Source: Jackrogersella multiformis
Lineage: Eukaryota > Ascomycota > Sordariomycetes > Xylariales > Hypoxylaceae
Assembly (NCBI GenBank): GCA_902806575.1
Contig: CADCXD010000018.1
Location: forward strand, 620,001 to 684,000
DNA length: 64,000 nucleotides
Direction of reading: 5' to 3'
Part shown: piece after piece, positions 47,167 to 58,895 of the stretch
Layout of the letters: every line of letters starts with the position of its first letter
How positions within the stretch are numbered: position 1 is the first letter of the stretch
The notes under the pieces: generated by a model
Databases searched by the model: none
What the model was told of the DNA's origin: nothing
What the model saw: the letters and a program-made list of their open reading frames with translations, nothing else
Made by a program: the position numbers and the translations under genes

Positions 47167-49789
47167 TTATAACACTTCACCAATGATCTTGGCTGCTTCT
47201 CGGTAGGTTTGAAGCAACTTCTCGCATTTCTCGCGCTCCTTCTTGACGGCGTCGTCTTCGTAGAGAAGCTCTTCAAAGAGCGCTTCCTTGTAGAGTTCGC
47301 TGACGAGCCTGTTCTGCACGACATCCTTACAATGGTTGACGAGTAGGTGCATAACTGCCTTGGGGACTTGGTCGGCAATGGATTCACGAACAATGTTGAA
47401 ATACGAAGATATCAGGGCTCGAATAAGCTCCGTTTCCATTGCCTCTCGATCACTTAGAGCAGGTTCCATGCTGTCGCCCTGTAAGTTATAGGTTAGTCGG
47501 AGCAAGGTAGTTCAAATTGTAGGGAGGGAGGAGCTACTTACCGACTGCTGCCCAAAGCCAAACCCGGCAGCTTTGGGGTTTTCATCCTCACGTACCAGTG
47601 ACGACGATAGTGCAGGCCGATGGGTCAACTTGTCTTCACTTCGCCGAATGCTTTGACTGAAAGTGGGCTCTACGCCCTGGCTAACATGGCGTGGAAGTGA
47701 AGAAGGAACCCCAGCCCCGGGAGATTGTACTTGGCCATCCTTGCCGAAGAAGTAGGTCAAGAATGAATCACGAGCATTCCCGATCGCCTGTGGATTGAAT
47801 GGGCTAGGCGAGTTTGATCGCGCACCATTCATGGTAGCGGCGATACTTGAAGTTCCGTTCTCGCGAATAGCAGGTGACATGCTCCGAGGTCCCTTGGCAG
47901 CCTGTTTCCGCGATTGAAGAGCATCACTTCTATCACGGGTGGGGTCTTCCTCGTCCTCTGGAGTGTCAGTCCCATTCGTTCCAAGTTCTTTCAGTCGCTT
48001 CTTTTCTCGACGATCTCGTTCTTCCTGGATCAACCTCTTTCTTTCGCGGTCTTGCTTATTGCTTACCACGTGGCTCATAGCGGCGGCAGCCCCTAGGAAA
48101 TTAGGATGGTTTGTGTTAATGTACGCTCGTTGAATGGCGATCAGAGACTCCACGTAAGACGACGCTGGTCCGAGCCGTTCCCTCAGAAGATCCGAAACAA
48201 CCTCTATGAGCTTAGCCTGGAGCCTAGGGAAGCGGGAAAGCTCTGTCGAACCGCATGTGTGACATATCTTGATCAATTCCTCGTATACAAGCTCGACGCA
48301 TCGTTGGCTGGGAAGCTCTAGAAGCTTAATTTGCGGCTTGACGAGCAGATCGAAAGCCATTTCCGGCACGAATAAGCTTGGACGAGGACCAGTCGAGTTA
48401 CGGATAGCGGTTCTGATATCAAGGGCAGAGAGATTTGAGGTAGGGTCGATTGATTCCAATGCGCTGCCAAACACCGAATTGAATATGTAGTATATCCGTG
48501 CGCCCCCGGAAAGCTCTTTAGTTGATATCTCCGTGGAGGTTCCGTCAATAGATGAGATGAAGGAGGTAGCAAATCGAGTCATGAGCTGAAGAATCATAGA
48601 CCCTCTATGTTCCTTTCCACTAAAGTGCATATCACCATAGCTCGCAAGCTCCTGTTGGGTCTGGCCCATCAGCGTATTGAGACGTGCCTTGATGTCTGGT
48701 AGACGCTCCCGAATATGTGCCATGAGGGTCGTATTTAATGTCTTGGCTAGGTATTGGGTCCCACAGCGCATCGAAATATTTCGATAGGCAGGATGGTGTC
48801 GGAAAAATTCAGTCTCTGCCTTGAGAGCTTCGTCCATTGGTCGGTTGCCCTGTATATCCTGCTGGGATCGGTTGACAACCCCAATAAAGCCCAACTTCAA
48901 CGGGTAGACTCGACCAGAAAGGATATCCAACGCATTTGTACCATGGTCCATCAAATCGACCTTGGTAAGGACCCCAATCGTCCGCCGGCCTAGGGGGTCA
49001 ACATATCTAGCAAGCTTCAGAGCCTCCGAGTTGACGATGTCAACGTTTGCAGGAGATACAGCGAGAATGATGCTATTAGGCTTAGCAGTGTATTCTGAGA
49101 TAAGGGTCCGAGTCTGTTTCTCAATGTCGGCCGGTTGGTCGCCAATAGGAACCTATTTTACGAGTCAGCCACCAGACGAGCATTCCGTGCCCGGTCGAAA
49201 GGTCATCATACCTTGGTAAGTCCTGGAAGATCAACTAGGGTTAAGTTGAGAACATGTGGGGAGTAGATTTTTAAATTGATGGGTTGTCTATTGATGCCTT
49301 TATTGCCACCGGCAACGCGAGAGGTCTCGTTCTCAATCTCGCGCTTGACATCTCCAAAATCGGTAAATCTTCGACTGGGTATATGGTGAAACTCTGCCCA
49401 TTCGGAACGGCGTGCCTGAGTGGGATTTCTGTAAGCGGCATGGGCATCTGGTTCCGACTGGTCCTCCTCTACGTTGATCAATTGTAGGATTAGGGGACGT
49501 CGAGTTACGATGCCGCTCCCTCGAGGCAAAAAATCACGGCCGACAATGTTTTCGAGCACCGAAGACTTGCCAGCAGATTGGGAACCGACTACGACCTAAT
49601 GGTGGCGACGAGTGTAAGTAGCCGTGCGAAGTACGAATCTATTAATTAAGAGGGACGGGGGACAGGAAGTCTTTAGCTACGTTGACGTACGATTTGAGGT
49701 AAATCGAGAGAATCTGTGCCAATAGTATTAAAAACCAAGTCTTGTAACTGGTTAACAATCCGCAACAGGTCGTCTCCTAGTGCCGACAT
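47167..49789 (-). CDS. dnm1: dynamin-related GTPase Dnm1 (mitochondrial and peroxisomal fission)
   Basis: Dnm1/Drp1 assembles into rings that cut mitochondria and peroxisomes. Exons on the minus strand are 49789-49691, 49595-49212, 49152-47542 and 47478-47167, giving 801 residues. The GTPase domain has the P-loop GSQSAGKSS (37-45), DLPGLTK ending at 161 and TKVD (224-227). Middle-domain stretches (GTNALDILSGRVYPLKLGF, VVNRSQQDIQGN, GTQYLAKTLN) and the C-terminal GED (ELIRALISSYFNIVRESIADQVPKA in two adjoining parts) follow. The sequence follows yeast Dnm1 rather than Vps1: SPANVDIVNSE, LPDIKARLNTL and STGPRPSLFVPE are Dnm1-type. A variable Ser-rich insert sits before the GED where Drp1 proteins bind adaptors. 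Introns of 95, 59 and 63 bp are phase-consistent. A GAA/GCA tract lies just upstream of the ATG. Confidence 0.96.
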
Positions 49790-49824
49790 CTTGGGAGACG
49801 GATGACTCTCGGCCTGTGAAATGG

Positions 49825-49872
49825 GAGAAGCAGAAGCAGAAGCAGAAGAAGAAGAAGAAGAAGAAGAAGAGA
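49825..49872 (-). promoter_or_regulatory. CTT/CTG-rich leader immediately upstream of Dnm1
   Basis: On the minus strand this is a pyrimidine-rich CTTCTT...CTGCTT tract ending about 36 nt before the Dnm1 start codon, so it is probably in the 5' UTR or at the transcription start. Function inferred from position. Confidence 0.4.
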
Positions 49873-50607
49873 AAAGCTTCCTCGGTACCTAGGTAGTTAG
49901 TTGGGCTCGTTCCCTTTTTATCCGTGATTATCTTCGCCAACAACGAGCGCTCTCGGATGCCGGTTTATCTTCTCAACGTGGATCGCGGTCGCAACTAGTA
50001 AAGCAAACCCTAGCCTGAGAGAAAATACCTACACAAAGGATCGCACAACGGGATGATGGTATGAGGTATGATATGGTGAGTGAGGGGAATTAGGGACAGA
50101 AGAGAAGCCAACTCTAATGGGGGAAGGGAAAAGAAGAAGAAGAAAATGCGTTGTTGATGTGTCGCAGCCCAGTAGGTGCAAAAGACGAAGCGTCGAAAAA
50201 TATGGAAATGGATATCAAATGCTAAATGTTAAATGCTAAAAAAATTTACCTACATGGTACTTACATGGCTCCATCTTCATACCTACCAGACGTGTTATTG
50301 CATTTTTCATGCGTACCTACCTAGGTAGCTTAGGTACTGTACCTTGTGCATCACTATTTTTAGGTACCTGGTACCTAGGTAGGTAACCAATCTTGCTCTA
50401 ACCTGGGCATCATTACATTTGGGTAGGTACTGTACATGCCTTAAAACACTGGAGCTTGAGATCCACCCCGTATCCCCAGCCGTCCAATTAAAAAATGTCC
50501 CATTAGGTCAGATAGGCAATCATTGAAATAGCTCCTATTAGATAGCAACCTACAGCATCCAATGCAAGTAATAAGGATGTGAGGATGCCCAAGTATCCAA
50601 AGTCCAG

Positions 50608-50639
50608 CCTACAAATGATGCCTACAAATGATGCCTACA
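50608..50639 (+). repeat. 13-bp direct repeat, 2.5 copies
   Basis: CCTACAAATGATG occurs at 50608-50620 and 50621-50633, followed by a partial CCTACA copy. Confidence 0.85.
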
Positions 50640-50887
50640 TAGTTATCACAGTTATACTCTTTTCTCGCCAATTGTTTATTATTAGGAAACCCTTCTCTCG
50701 CTCATACTTGTCTCGAGTTCTCTTCGAGTTGAAGAAAGCTTGGAATAAAAAATGATTTTTCAACATTCCTATATTTGAAGAACTATAGATGCTTGGTATG
50801 CAACATGCTTGCATACATACCTAGGTAAGTACATACATACATACATGCATACATACATATATAAAAAGCTTGCGGCTTTTTACAACT

Positions 50888-51862
50888 CTAGGTATTCGAG
50901 ACGCCGCGGATATGATTTAGAACCTGCTGAAGCCTACTCAGCGCTTTCGGCTTTAAAGTCGAAGCTTCACGAGGCTTCGAAAGACTACCAAGCTCATCTC
51001 GAGCCACGTTGATCAGAGGGCTAAGGTCTCCCCAAACTTCATCCGTATAACTCGAAAGAACGCGCTGCCATTGGTCGATCCAGATACGTCTAGCTTCTTC
51101 CGGATCAGATGTACCGAGCAAATTAGCGTATTCCTGCGTGTCATTACTATTCGAGTTAAAATCCGGAAAGAAATTCAGAACATCTTCCCATCGTCCCCCC
51201 TGTCCAGGATATCTCGAGATTTCATCGTCCTCGAAAAGACGATGCCGCAATAGTAATCGTTGATGGTCCGTCAAGGACATGGTTGTTTCCTCAACTTCGT
51301 CATATCTTGAATCGAGAAGGCTAACCACGTCCATACCATCAGTCGCCATAATTGGCTCGATCTGAGGTCTTTGCCTAGGCTCGAGGTCATAGTTTTCCTC
51401 GTGGCCATGCCCCTCGATATTTTTAGGCTCCGTTGTCTCTATGATACTTGCTCCGTTTAAGAAAGAGGAGAAGTTTGATTCGTCTGAGGTGGACTGCCCC
51501 TGTGCCCGTAGAGATTTGAAAGTGCTACCAAATGTCGTCGGAGTATTTCGGTCTTTATAAGTCAAAGCCTCCTGTATATCTGCGGCCTGAGTGGACCCCG
51601 ATGACTCAGCTTTATTCGAGGGTAAGGCATTAGCTATGTGGGCATTGCTAGGATATCGTAGAATCATGTCGTCGGTCAGCTTGCTCGCGGATGCGCTCAA
51701 TCGTGATATGATCGAAGCCGTATGTATGCCAGTCGCCTCAACAGGCTCTGACTGGCCATCTGGGCTAGTTGTTGAAGATGACAAATTGTCTAAGTGATTC
51801 GCGACACCTTTTCCCTTAATATCATCTGCCATCTCCTGATTTTCACAGTGTTCTTGGCCCAT
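50888..51862 (-). CDS. hypothetical protein with Trp-rich C-terminal region
   Basis: A single-exon frame of 324 residues; the start is the ATG at 51862 (MGQEHC), one codon after an in-frame GTG. The N-terminal two thirds are acidic, Ser/Thr-rich and disordered (SRLSASASKLTDDMILRYPSN is the only ordered-looking part). The C-terminal about 100 residues look structured: GGRWEDVLNFFPDF, then DPEEARRIWIDQWQRVLSSY and TDEVWGDLSPLINVARDE, ending in a short basic helix. I cannot name a family. The clear composition change and length of the frame support a real gene. It lies tail-on to Dnm1's upstream region, with 2 kb of repeat-rich DNA on its other side. Confidence 0.72.
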   Translation of the reverse strand: MGQEHCENQEMADDIKGKGVANHLDNLSSSTTSPDGQSEPVEATGIHTASIISRLSASASKLTDDMILRYPSNAHIANALPSNKAESSGSTQAADIQEALTYKDRNTPTTFGSTFKSLRAQGQSTSDESNFSSFLNGASIIETTEPKNIEGHGHEENYDLEPRQRPQIEPIMATDGMDVVSLLDSRYDEVEETTMSLTDHQRLLLRHRLFEDDEISRYPGQGGRWEDVLNFFPDFNSNSNDTQEYANLLGTSDPEEARRIWIDQWQRVLSSYTDEVWGDLSPLINVARDELGSLSKPREASTLKPKALSRLQQVLNHIRGVSNT

Positions 51863-52385
51863 CACGGTTACGTCCGCTCATATGTACGCGACTCAGGAAC
51901 CGTCATAATACCAAGCTACAATAGACCAAGTCTCTATTAATGATAAATAAAAGGATAATTGAGAAAAAATGTTATGGACTTTTCATACTCGAGGAAGATA
52001 CAAGCAAAATCCAAAATGGGATCGGTTGATAAAGAGGTCGGTAAAGTTCGGCTTTGAAAAATACATACCTCCCTGGGTACCTCCTACCTAGGTACCTAGG
52101 TATGTACACTAGCTTAAACCCGACCAACCTTAATTTAAGTTCCAATTGTTCCTATTGGCATGTGATGACTAAGTATTTCATTAAAGATACATACTTAGGT
52201 ACCTAGATACTTAGAGATAAGGACTACCTAGGTAAGGTTAAGGACCATAAAACAATAGATGGATCCCTACACTCGCGGATATCTAAGATCTTACCTACCT
52301 AGTTACATACCTAGGTACCTTAGGTAGGTATCGAGTTGAATAGACCTGATCCCAAGAACTCGACCCAAAAATTATGGTCTGCATG

Positions 52386-52411
52386 CTACCTAGGTAGGTA
52401 GGTAGGTAGGT
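52386..52411. repeat. (TAGG)n run attached to an ACCTAGGT palindrome
   Basis: CTACCTAGG is followed by four further TAGG units without interruption, the purest TAGG array in the window. Confidence 0.85.
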
Positions 52412-53288
52412 GTATCTCGAGTCTTACGAAACGTTCCTGTCATTATGTCCGGCCTGTAAGCCTTAGACTTGAAGCCTAACCAGTACTCAGGTAGCATTTT
52501 AGGAAGCTAAGGCAAAGAGAATTTGAAAGTTTATGAGTCGTGCCACGTGCGACACTTCCTGATTTAGTCATATAGTAGCCGGGCTACCTCATACTACTAG
52601 TTATATACCTACCTGGGTAGGTAGTTATAATGACAAGAAAGGCAACAAGACAGGTCAAATACCTCTTGAAAGATGGATACCTTATATATATACCTAAAGT
52701 TAGGCGTATATATGTACCATGTAGAGTGCAGAGACGATGTAGATATGTCACTCTTCAGTTTCCGTAGGAGGAAGTAAATATATAGGAGCCTACCTACCTA
52801 CCTACCTACATATGTACCTAGGTAGGGTAAATAAAAATACCTTGTTAAAGAGGTATGTAAATAGATATACTGTTTAATGCAATATATTAGGTAGATGTAC
52901 TTATAGAAGATACTTACCTAGGTCCTGGAGCCTTCGGAAATCGATAAATCGATCAACGATCATAGCCCTAGTGCCCCCCCAGCAGCCCAGGTGCTAAGGT
53001 ACCTAGGTACCTAGATACATCCACCATACCTAGGTAGGTACCTTGGTACCCGTACCCGCGTAATAATAATAATAGGCCAAGTCCAAAACCGGCAAGCCCG
53101 CACTGACATAAACCGACCACGCATCAATCAACCTTCCCAACCTTGAACTCCCAAAATCTAACCCAGACCCTTGCGCATAACGTACTACGGCTAGGACCTT
53201 ACCATTAATACTCGCATCACATCACATCACTAACCACGACTACGACTACGACTAAACGCCTTGCCGTCATTTTGCAGCTACTCGTGAA

Positions 53289-53645
53289 TTCTCTTTTTTT
53301 TTCCCTCTTCCTCCCCCTCTCCCAATAGCCAAGCGGGTGCTTCCGACAAACTTCAACCATCGTGTGCATGGCTTCTTGATTGAACTAACGATATCCACCT
53401 AGTCCATTTCTTCATCCCACCGACCGCAAACTCGTTGGGAACCAGTGCACCGTCGGCCTAAGCCCTCGCATATTTCTACAACTACATACACTCCGTCATT
53501 ACATACAACTAACATACAACCACCTTGGAACTCAACATACAACAACAACAGCAACAACAATAACACTCCACCGCCCTCGACCTATTCCTTCGGCCGCCTT
53601 TTTCCCCCTCTGTCTCTCTCTCTGTCTCTCTCTCTTCTCCTCCTC
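53289..53645 (+). promoter_or_regulatory. CT-rich promoter/leader segment of the PP2A B gene
   Basis: Two pyrimidine tracts (about 53289-53330 and 53605-53645) flank a CAA-rich stretch upstream of the ATG at 53882. A tiny upstream frame ATG-GCT-TCT-TGA lies at about 53368. If transcription starts at the first tract this would be a uORF. Both roles are inferred from sequence layout. Confidence 0.35.
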
Positions 53646-53881
53646 CCACTCGTCGTAACCTAGTGTACGCATCCTCCACCTGCAATAACCGCCGCCGCAA
53701 CATTACCCCGGAGCGGCTCCCGATCCATCGTCACCTCAAGTCGCGTACCAACCGTCTGTCGCCGGGCTCTAGCTGGTCGCGGCCGCGATACACTAATTCA
53801 ACTATCCACTAAAAATCACTCTACACATATTGAAAGCTGGGCCGGAGCTTAGGTAGCTTCATCCCAACATCCATCATAAAC

Positions 53882-55855
53882 ATGGTGGAAGGAGACTCAA
53901 ACTCCCCCACCTGGAAGTTCACCCAGTAAGTTATACAACAAAGAGCTTGCCACGCATCCCTCTATCGAGAATCAAATCCCCCAGCCACCACTTTCGTATC
54001 CTACTTAGAGAACTCCAGTCCTCTACAGATGTCCCGCTTATGCCCGTCGTCTATCCGCTTGATAGCTTCGTTGCTGACTTCTGCTCTCTACTTTAAGGTG
54101 TTTCGGTGACAAGGGAGATGTCGAGGATATCACAGAAGGTTTGTTCTCTACTTTCCAGTCTTGACCCGTAGCCGCTGGCAGGTTTTTCCAAGTCACAAAT
54201 TTTAACCTCCCTCGGTTCCCCTCTTATCTCTAAACTTCAAGCTAAGCGTGGTCGGTTTCTTTTCTTTCTACTTACACAACTCTCTTAGCCGACATCATAT
54301 CGACCGTCGAGTTCGATCATACCGGCAATTATCTAGCAACAGGAGACAAAGGTGGCCGAGTAGTTTTATTCGAGAGGAATGAAACGGTCAGTTGAAAACC
54401 CCCCGATTTGTTCTCGGTTTTCCCCCTCCTGGAAGAGCAGCCATGTCTAATATGGCTTATAGAAAAAAACCTGTGAATACAAATTCCATACCGAGTTTCA
54501 GTCACACGAGCCAGAATTCGACTACCTTAAATCCCTCGAGATTGAAGAGAAGATCAACAAGATTAAGTGGTGCCGCCGTCAAAATGCTTCTCATTATCTG
54601 CTCTCCACAAACGATAAGACGATTAAGCTATGGAAAGTCTTCGAGAAGTCGCTGAAGGTAGTGGCCGAGAACAACCTATCGCACGACTTAACTCCGGGTA
54701 GTGTAGCCGGTGTGGGAGGGGGCGCTCCAAGATCAATCCCCCAGTCGCCCTTCAAGAATGTCGGCGAGTTGAAACTTCCACGACTGACCCATCACGATAC
54801 TGTCGTAGCTGCGGTACCCCGACGTACATACGCGAACGCCCACGCCTACCACATCAACAGCATCTCAGTCAACAGCGATGGAGAAACTTTCATAAGCAGT
54901 GATGATCTACGCATTAACCTTTGGAACTTGAATATCCAGGATCAGAGCTTCAACATTGTCGACATCAAGCCAGCAAACATGGAGGAGTTGACCGAGGTTA
55001 TTACTGCTGCCGAGTTCCACCCCATCAGCTGCAACTGGTTCATGTATGCAAGCTCGAAGGGCACTATCAAGTTAGCAGACATGCGTGAAAGTGCCCTTTG
55101 TGACCAGCACGCGAAGCGTATGGCCCCCCGCTTGCTCCCAGCTCATGAGAATTGACCTTGAAGCTAACGTCGTTAAATAGTATTCGAACAGGAAGAGGAC
55201 CCATCATCGAGATCGTTCTTCTCTGAGATCATATCCTCCATTTCGGATGTGCGGTTCTCTTATGATGGTAGATATATCTTATCTCGAGATTATCTCACAG
55301 TCAAAATTTGGGATGTCAACATGGAGCGCCAGCCAGTCAAGACTATACCAATCCACGAGCATCTGCGGCCACGGCTCTGCGACACGTACGAGAATGATAG
55401 CATCTTTGACAAGTTCGAAGTGGTGTTCTCGGGCGACTCCAAAAACGTGATGACGGGAAGTTACAACAATAACTTCATGATCTACCCGTCGGACCCCGAA
55501 AAGGAGATCGAGGTTGTCTTACAAGCAGACAAGTCGGCCTTCAAAGCGAAGAAGGTAGGCATTCCGACGCCCATCAATTCGTCGACAAGCCCCACAGCGA
55601 CCAACGGCGGTAAGAAAGGCGGGTCGCGAGCGGGTAGCCCGGCGGCTGGGGCAAGTCAAGGACAGAGGATGAGAAAGGAGACAGACGCGGATCAGATTGA
55701 CTTCAACAAGAAAATCCTACATATGAGCTGGCACCCCTTTGAGGACAGCATCGCAATTGCTGCGACGAACAACGTAAGTCCTGGGCCTTCTAATTCCTTA
55801 AACATCTACACGATAGCTGATTACGATTAAGTTATTCGTCTTCTCGGCTCTCTAA
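53882..55855 (+). CDS. cdc55: PP2A regulatory subunit B (Cdc55/PR55), WD40 protein
   Basis: The B/PR55 subunit directs protein phosphatase 2A to its substrates, in mitotic exit and morphogenesis among other roles. Six exons: 53882-53925, 54098-54138, 54289-54386, 54463-55117, 55181-55773 and 55832-55855, giving 484 residues. The spliced protein contains WKFTQCFGDKG, ADIISTVEFDHTGNYLATGDKGGRVVLFER in two adjoining parts, KTCEYKFHTEFQSHEPEFDYL, HAYHINSISVNSDGETFISSDD, AEFHPISCNWFMYASSKG, EEDPSSRSFFSEIISS and NVMTGSYNNNF, all characteristic. Introns 1 and 2 are longer (172 and 150 bp) than the rest. The last exon is only 24 nt (LFVFSAL). A Gly/Ser-rich insertion (GGKKGGSRAGSPAAG) before the final blade is variable in fungi. 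No start ambiguity: this ATG opens with MVEGDSNSPTW. Confidence 0.96.
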
Positions 55856-57344
55856 GTGGACGAGGGCGCTCTCCGGTAACTGCCGGACATTTCGCGGTAG
55901 GGCATTCCTGATCTGCGGAAAGACCTCCTGACTCGAATTCGGGCAGAGATGTGCGTCATCATTGCCAGTGGTCTCCTTGATACTTGCGTGGTCCTTTGAG
56001 ACGTAGATTATTACTCGCGATATATGTGGCTATGACCCCCGGCTTACTCAACGGACGTGGACGCCTTGCAAATGAGAAAACGTTGGGTTTATGACACAAC
56101 AGGTGCATAGAGGGGGGGGGGAGTTGACTTTATCCCGAGTATAATGTCCTATGCAGTCGGGATCGCATTAAGTCATGCTGGGAGGATTTTTTTCAGCATG
56201 GATTTAGCAATGGAATCTCCACAAGGAGCCAGCTGCTTCTTAAGTCGGCAGACATGAGCCAATATTATGGCATAGACTCTACGAGGCAGACTAAAGACCC
56301 TAAGACGGGACTCAAGACAAAAATGAGATCTGAAGCATCAATGATGATTTATGGTGCCAAAAGAAAAAACCACCCAAAAAAAACCTGTTGTGAATGCCTT
56401 GGGTGTGACAATTCCAATGCCTAACAAAGACAACCAGAGTTACCACGATTAATTTGAATATCGATAGATTTGCTTACTATCGAGTCCAATAAAACACGGA
56501 ATCACGGCTCCGTGGACAGTGAGCCGGAAGCATCGTGTTACATATGTATGTTCCCTTCTTAACTACATATTTCTATACACACCAGGGGCCACCAACAAGG
56601 AGTTCATAGTGGGCATATTCCTACCTTATGTAGGTAGGTACCCTAAGGTAAAGGTGATTATCACCTTAGAGGTATAGTATTTGCTGGTAGCCCTAGTTAT
56701 TTCTACCTACCTAGGTACATGTAGGTTCCTATGCACAAAGGCATCGTACCTACAGAGTACATAAAGGGAGGTACCTACACTAGGTAATTTCAACTCTGGT
56801 AGGTAGGTACCTTAGGTAAGTACTTATTATATACTTAGGTACCAATTAGTGGGTCCTAGGTGTGCGCTGCTTAAAAAATAAAAAGCTTAACTTACCTATG
56901 TAAGTACCTGGTACCTGGTACCTACCATGTACCTATGTAGGTAGATCCGTTCTTTCCTGTCAGATTGCGACGAACTTACCTGACCTGACCTGCGTAACAG
57001 TGAAACCTGTCAAGTCCAACCCATCAGGTTGCCTATAAAATCGTCAAGCCGCATTTATTGGACGAAGCATACCTAGTAATAACCCAAACTCATCCATGTC
57101 TACTTGTTCCCCAAGGCAACTATCAGATAGATGCAAGGAGTCGCCATAGAAGCGGTAACTTATCCCGCTCTTAGTACGGATCCAACCCTTCCTCGGACGA
57201 CGAGCGATCGATCTATGTAGATAGATTTGGAAAGTAGCCGGGGAATAACTAATAGGTTATACCGCAAGCGCAGAAATCGATATTTCGTTATTACTGGTTA
57301 TTAACACCCAATTTTATTCCTCCTGTCTACAATCCTCAAACTCG
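55856..57344. repeat. intergenic region with palindrome cluster
   Basis: This 1.5-kb gap holds the PP2A 3' flank and the transporter promoter. Palindromes and half-sites cluster at 56630-56945 (ACCTAGGT near 56707), and a G-run lies near 56113-56122. A CTGACCTGACC repeat occurs near 56980-56992. No gene is supported. Confidence 0.6.
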
Positions 57345-58895
57345 ATGACGAGCCGATCGGCGCCTCGGAGACGCCAGACCCTACGAGAGTCGCACGCCGT
57401 TTCGCGAAATGGCGCCGCCATGACACCAAAGGTTATCAACGCCGGTCCTTCTCTCGAGAAGGCTGAATTGTACGGCATAGACGACCAACGGCCTACCTTC
57501 TCCAAACTTATGGGACTTGCCGGCCGCATTTTCATCGAAACTATCCCGCAATGGCTGGCCGTAGGCGCAATGCTCGGCCTGATTTTTGGCGGCTGCTGCT
57601 CGAACGTGAGGTCGAAACGAGTCTTAACTGCTTGCCACTGCGATGGAGAACTAATGTATACGAAATTTCGCAGGTCTTTGCTCTCGAGGCCATAATCAAG
57701 TAAGCCCCTATGAGCTGTTTTTCTTGTTTTCGGGTTTTCTTCTTCTTCTCGCCTACGTCCCGGACTAATATTTATGTCGTCAGGGTTGAACCAGCGAGTG
57801 GTATGGCAATGCAACTATATTATACAATATCATTTTTAAAAACCAACACAGAACTCAACTAACGTCTTACGATCCTTTTCGATAGGAACGCTTCTGACTT
57901 TCGTGCAATTCCTCTTCGTTGCTGTCACCGGGTACATCTCGCAGTTCGACCTTACACGCCCGCCATTCTTTATCAAGCCGAATCGAGTTCCAATTCGTCG
58001 CTGGTTGATTAATATTGTGCTTTTCTTCAGCATCAATGTGTTGAATAACCACGCCTTCAGCTACGACATATCCGTGCCGGTTCATATTATCCTGCGATCG
58101 GGCGGTAGTATTACGACTATGATCGCCGGTGGCTTATATGGGAAGAGATACTCTCGCATCCAAGTCGTCGCTGTTCTCATGCTCACAGTTGGCGTTGTCA
58201 CGGCCGCGTGGTCAGATGCCCAATCTAAGGTAAGACACTCTTATTCTATCTGCTGACACGTATAGCTAACTCCCAAGAAGGAAACGAGCGTAGGGGATTC
58301 TCGGGAAGATGTTCCTAAATTTAGCACTGGTCTCGCGATCCTCTTGATCGCACAGATCCTCTCAGCTATCATGGGATTGTATACTGAGGAGACATACAGG
58401 AAGTACGGACCGCACTGGAAAGAGAATCTGTTCTATTCGCATTTGCTGTCGTTGCCGCTCTTCTTGCCGTTTTCACGCTCCTTGGTCGATCAGTTCATGC
58501 GTTTAGCCAACAGCAAGCCGCTGCCGCTGCCGCTCCCTTTACTCGCTGGGCAGGTGAACCTCTCGAGCGTCCCAGCAACAGTGCGACAGAGGATCGAGGG
58601 CTTCTATATTCCCAGCCAGGTGGCGTATTTAGCACTCAACGTTCTGACGCAGTATGCTTGCATTCGCGGTGTCAATCTTCTTGCTGCCGCATCATCCGCG
58701 TTGACGGTCACGATTGTACTTAACATTCGCAAACTAGTTAGCTTACTATTAAGTATATGGCTTTTCGGGAACCGTTTGGCCACGGGGACCCTGATAGGAG
58801 CTATCGTGGTATTCTCTGCGGGTGGGCTTTACTCGTTAGATTCTAAGACGAAAACAGCACCGAAGCCGAAGGCGGCCAGCGGAAAAGCAGGATAG
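57345..58895 (+). CDS. yea4: UDP-N-acetylglucosamine transporter, UAA family (Yea4/SLC35B4 type)
   Basis: A nucleotide-sugar antiporter of ER or Golgi membranes that supplies sugar nucleotides for glycan or chitin synthesis. Exons are 57345-57605, 57674-57699, 57784-57800, 57886-58229 and 58281-58895 (or 58278), giving about 420 residues. Splicing restores the hallmark stretch CCSNVFALEAIIKVEPASGT, in which exons 2 and 3 are only 26 and 17 nt. Further family landmarks are FVQFLFVAVTGY, NNHAFSYDISVPVHIILRSGG in two adjoining parts, MGLYTEETYRKYGPHWKENLFYSH and LTQYACIRGVNLLAAASSALTVT. About ten membrane helices are expected. The last acceptor is ambiguous between two AGs three bases apart, which changes the product by one lysine. 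The N-terminus is basic and polar. Substrate is inferred from the family. Confidence 0.9.

Larger units (their letters stand above)
49790..50887. repeat. intergenic region upstream of Dnm1
   Basis: It contains the Dnm1 promoter region and the 3' flank of the next minus-strand gene. ACCTAGGT copies lie near 49887, 50319, 50372 and 50820, a direct 13-bp repeat (CCTACAAATGATG) at 50608-50633, and a CATA repeat near 50828-50860. No gene is supported. Confidence 0.65.
51863..53881. repeat. divergent intergenic region, densest palindrome cluster
   Basis: This 2-kb region has about ten ACCTAGGT copies between 52080 and 53040, including overlapping pairs, and pure TAGG or CCTA runs at 52386-52411 and about 52789-52810. 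Further right are an AAT/TAAT run, CT-rich tracts at 53289-53330 and 53605-53645, and CAACAA repeats near 53525-53565. The right part is probably the long leader of the PP2A gene. The frame at 53445-53663 is low-complexity and not supported. Confidence 0.7.

Noticed and set aside
46653..47393. 246-codon minus-strand frame at the Dnm1 3' end
   Set aside because: It overlaps the Dnm1 GED exon in another phase and carries no motif.
53445..53663. 72-codon frame in the PP2A leader
   Set aside because: Composed of low-complexity Asn/Thr and Leu/Ser runs from repeats and lacks conservation signals.
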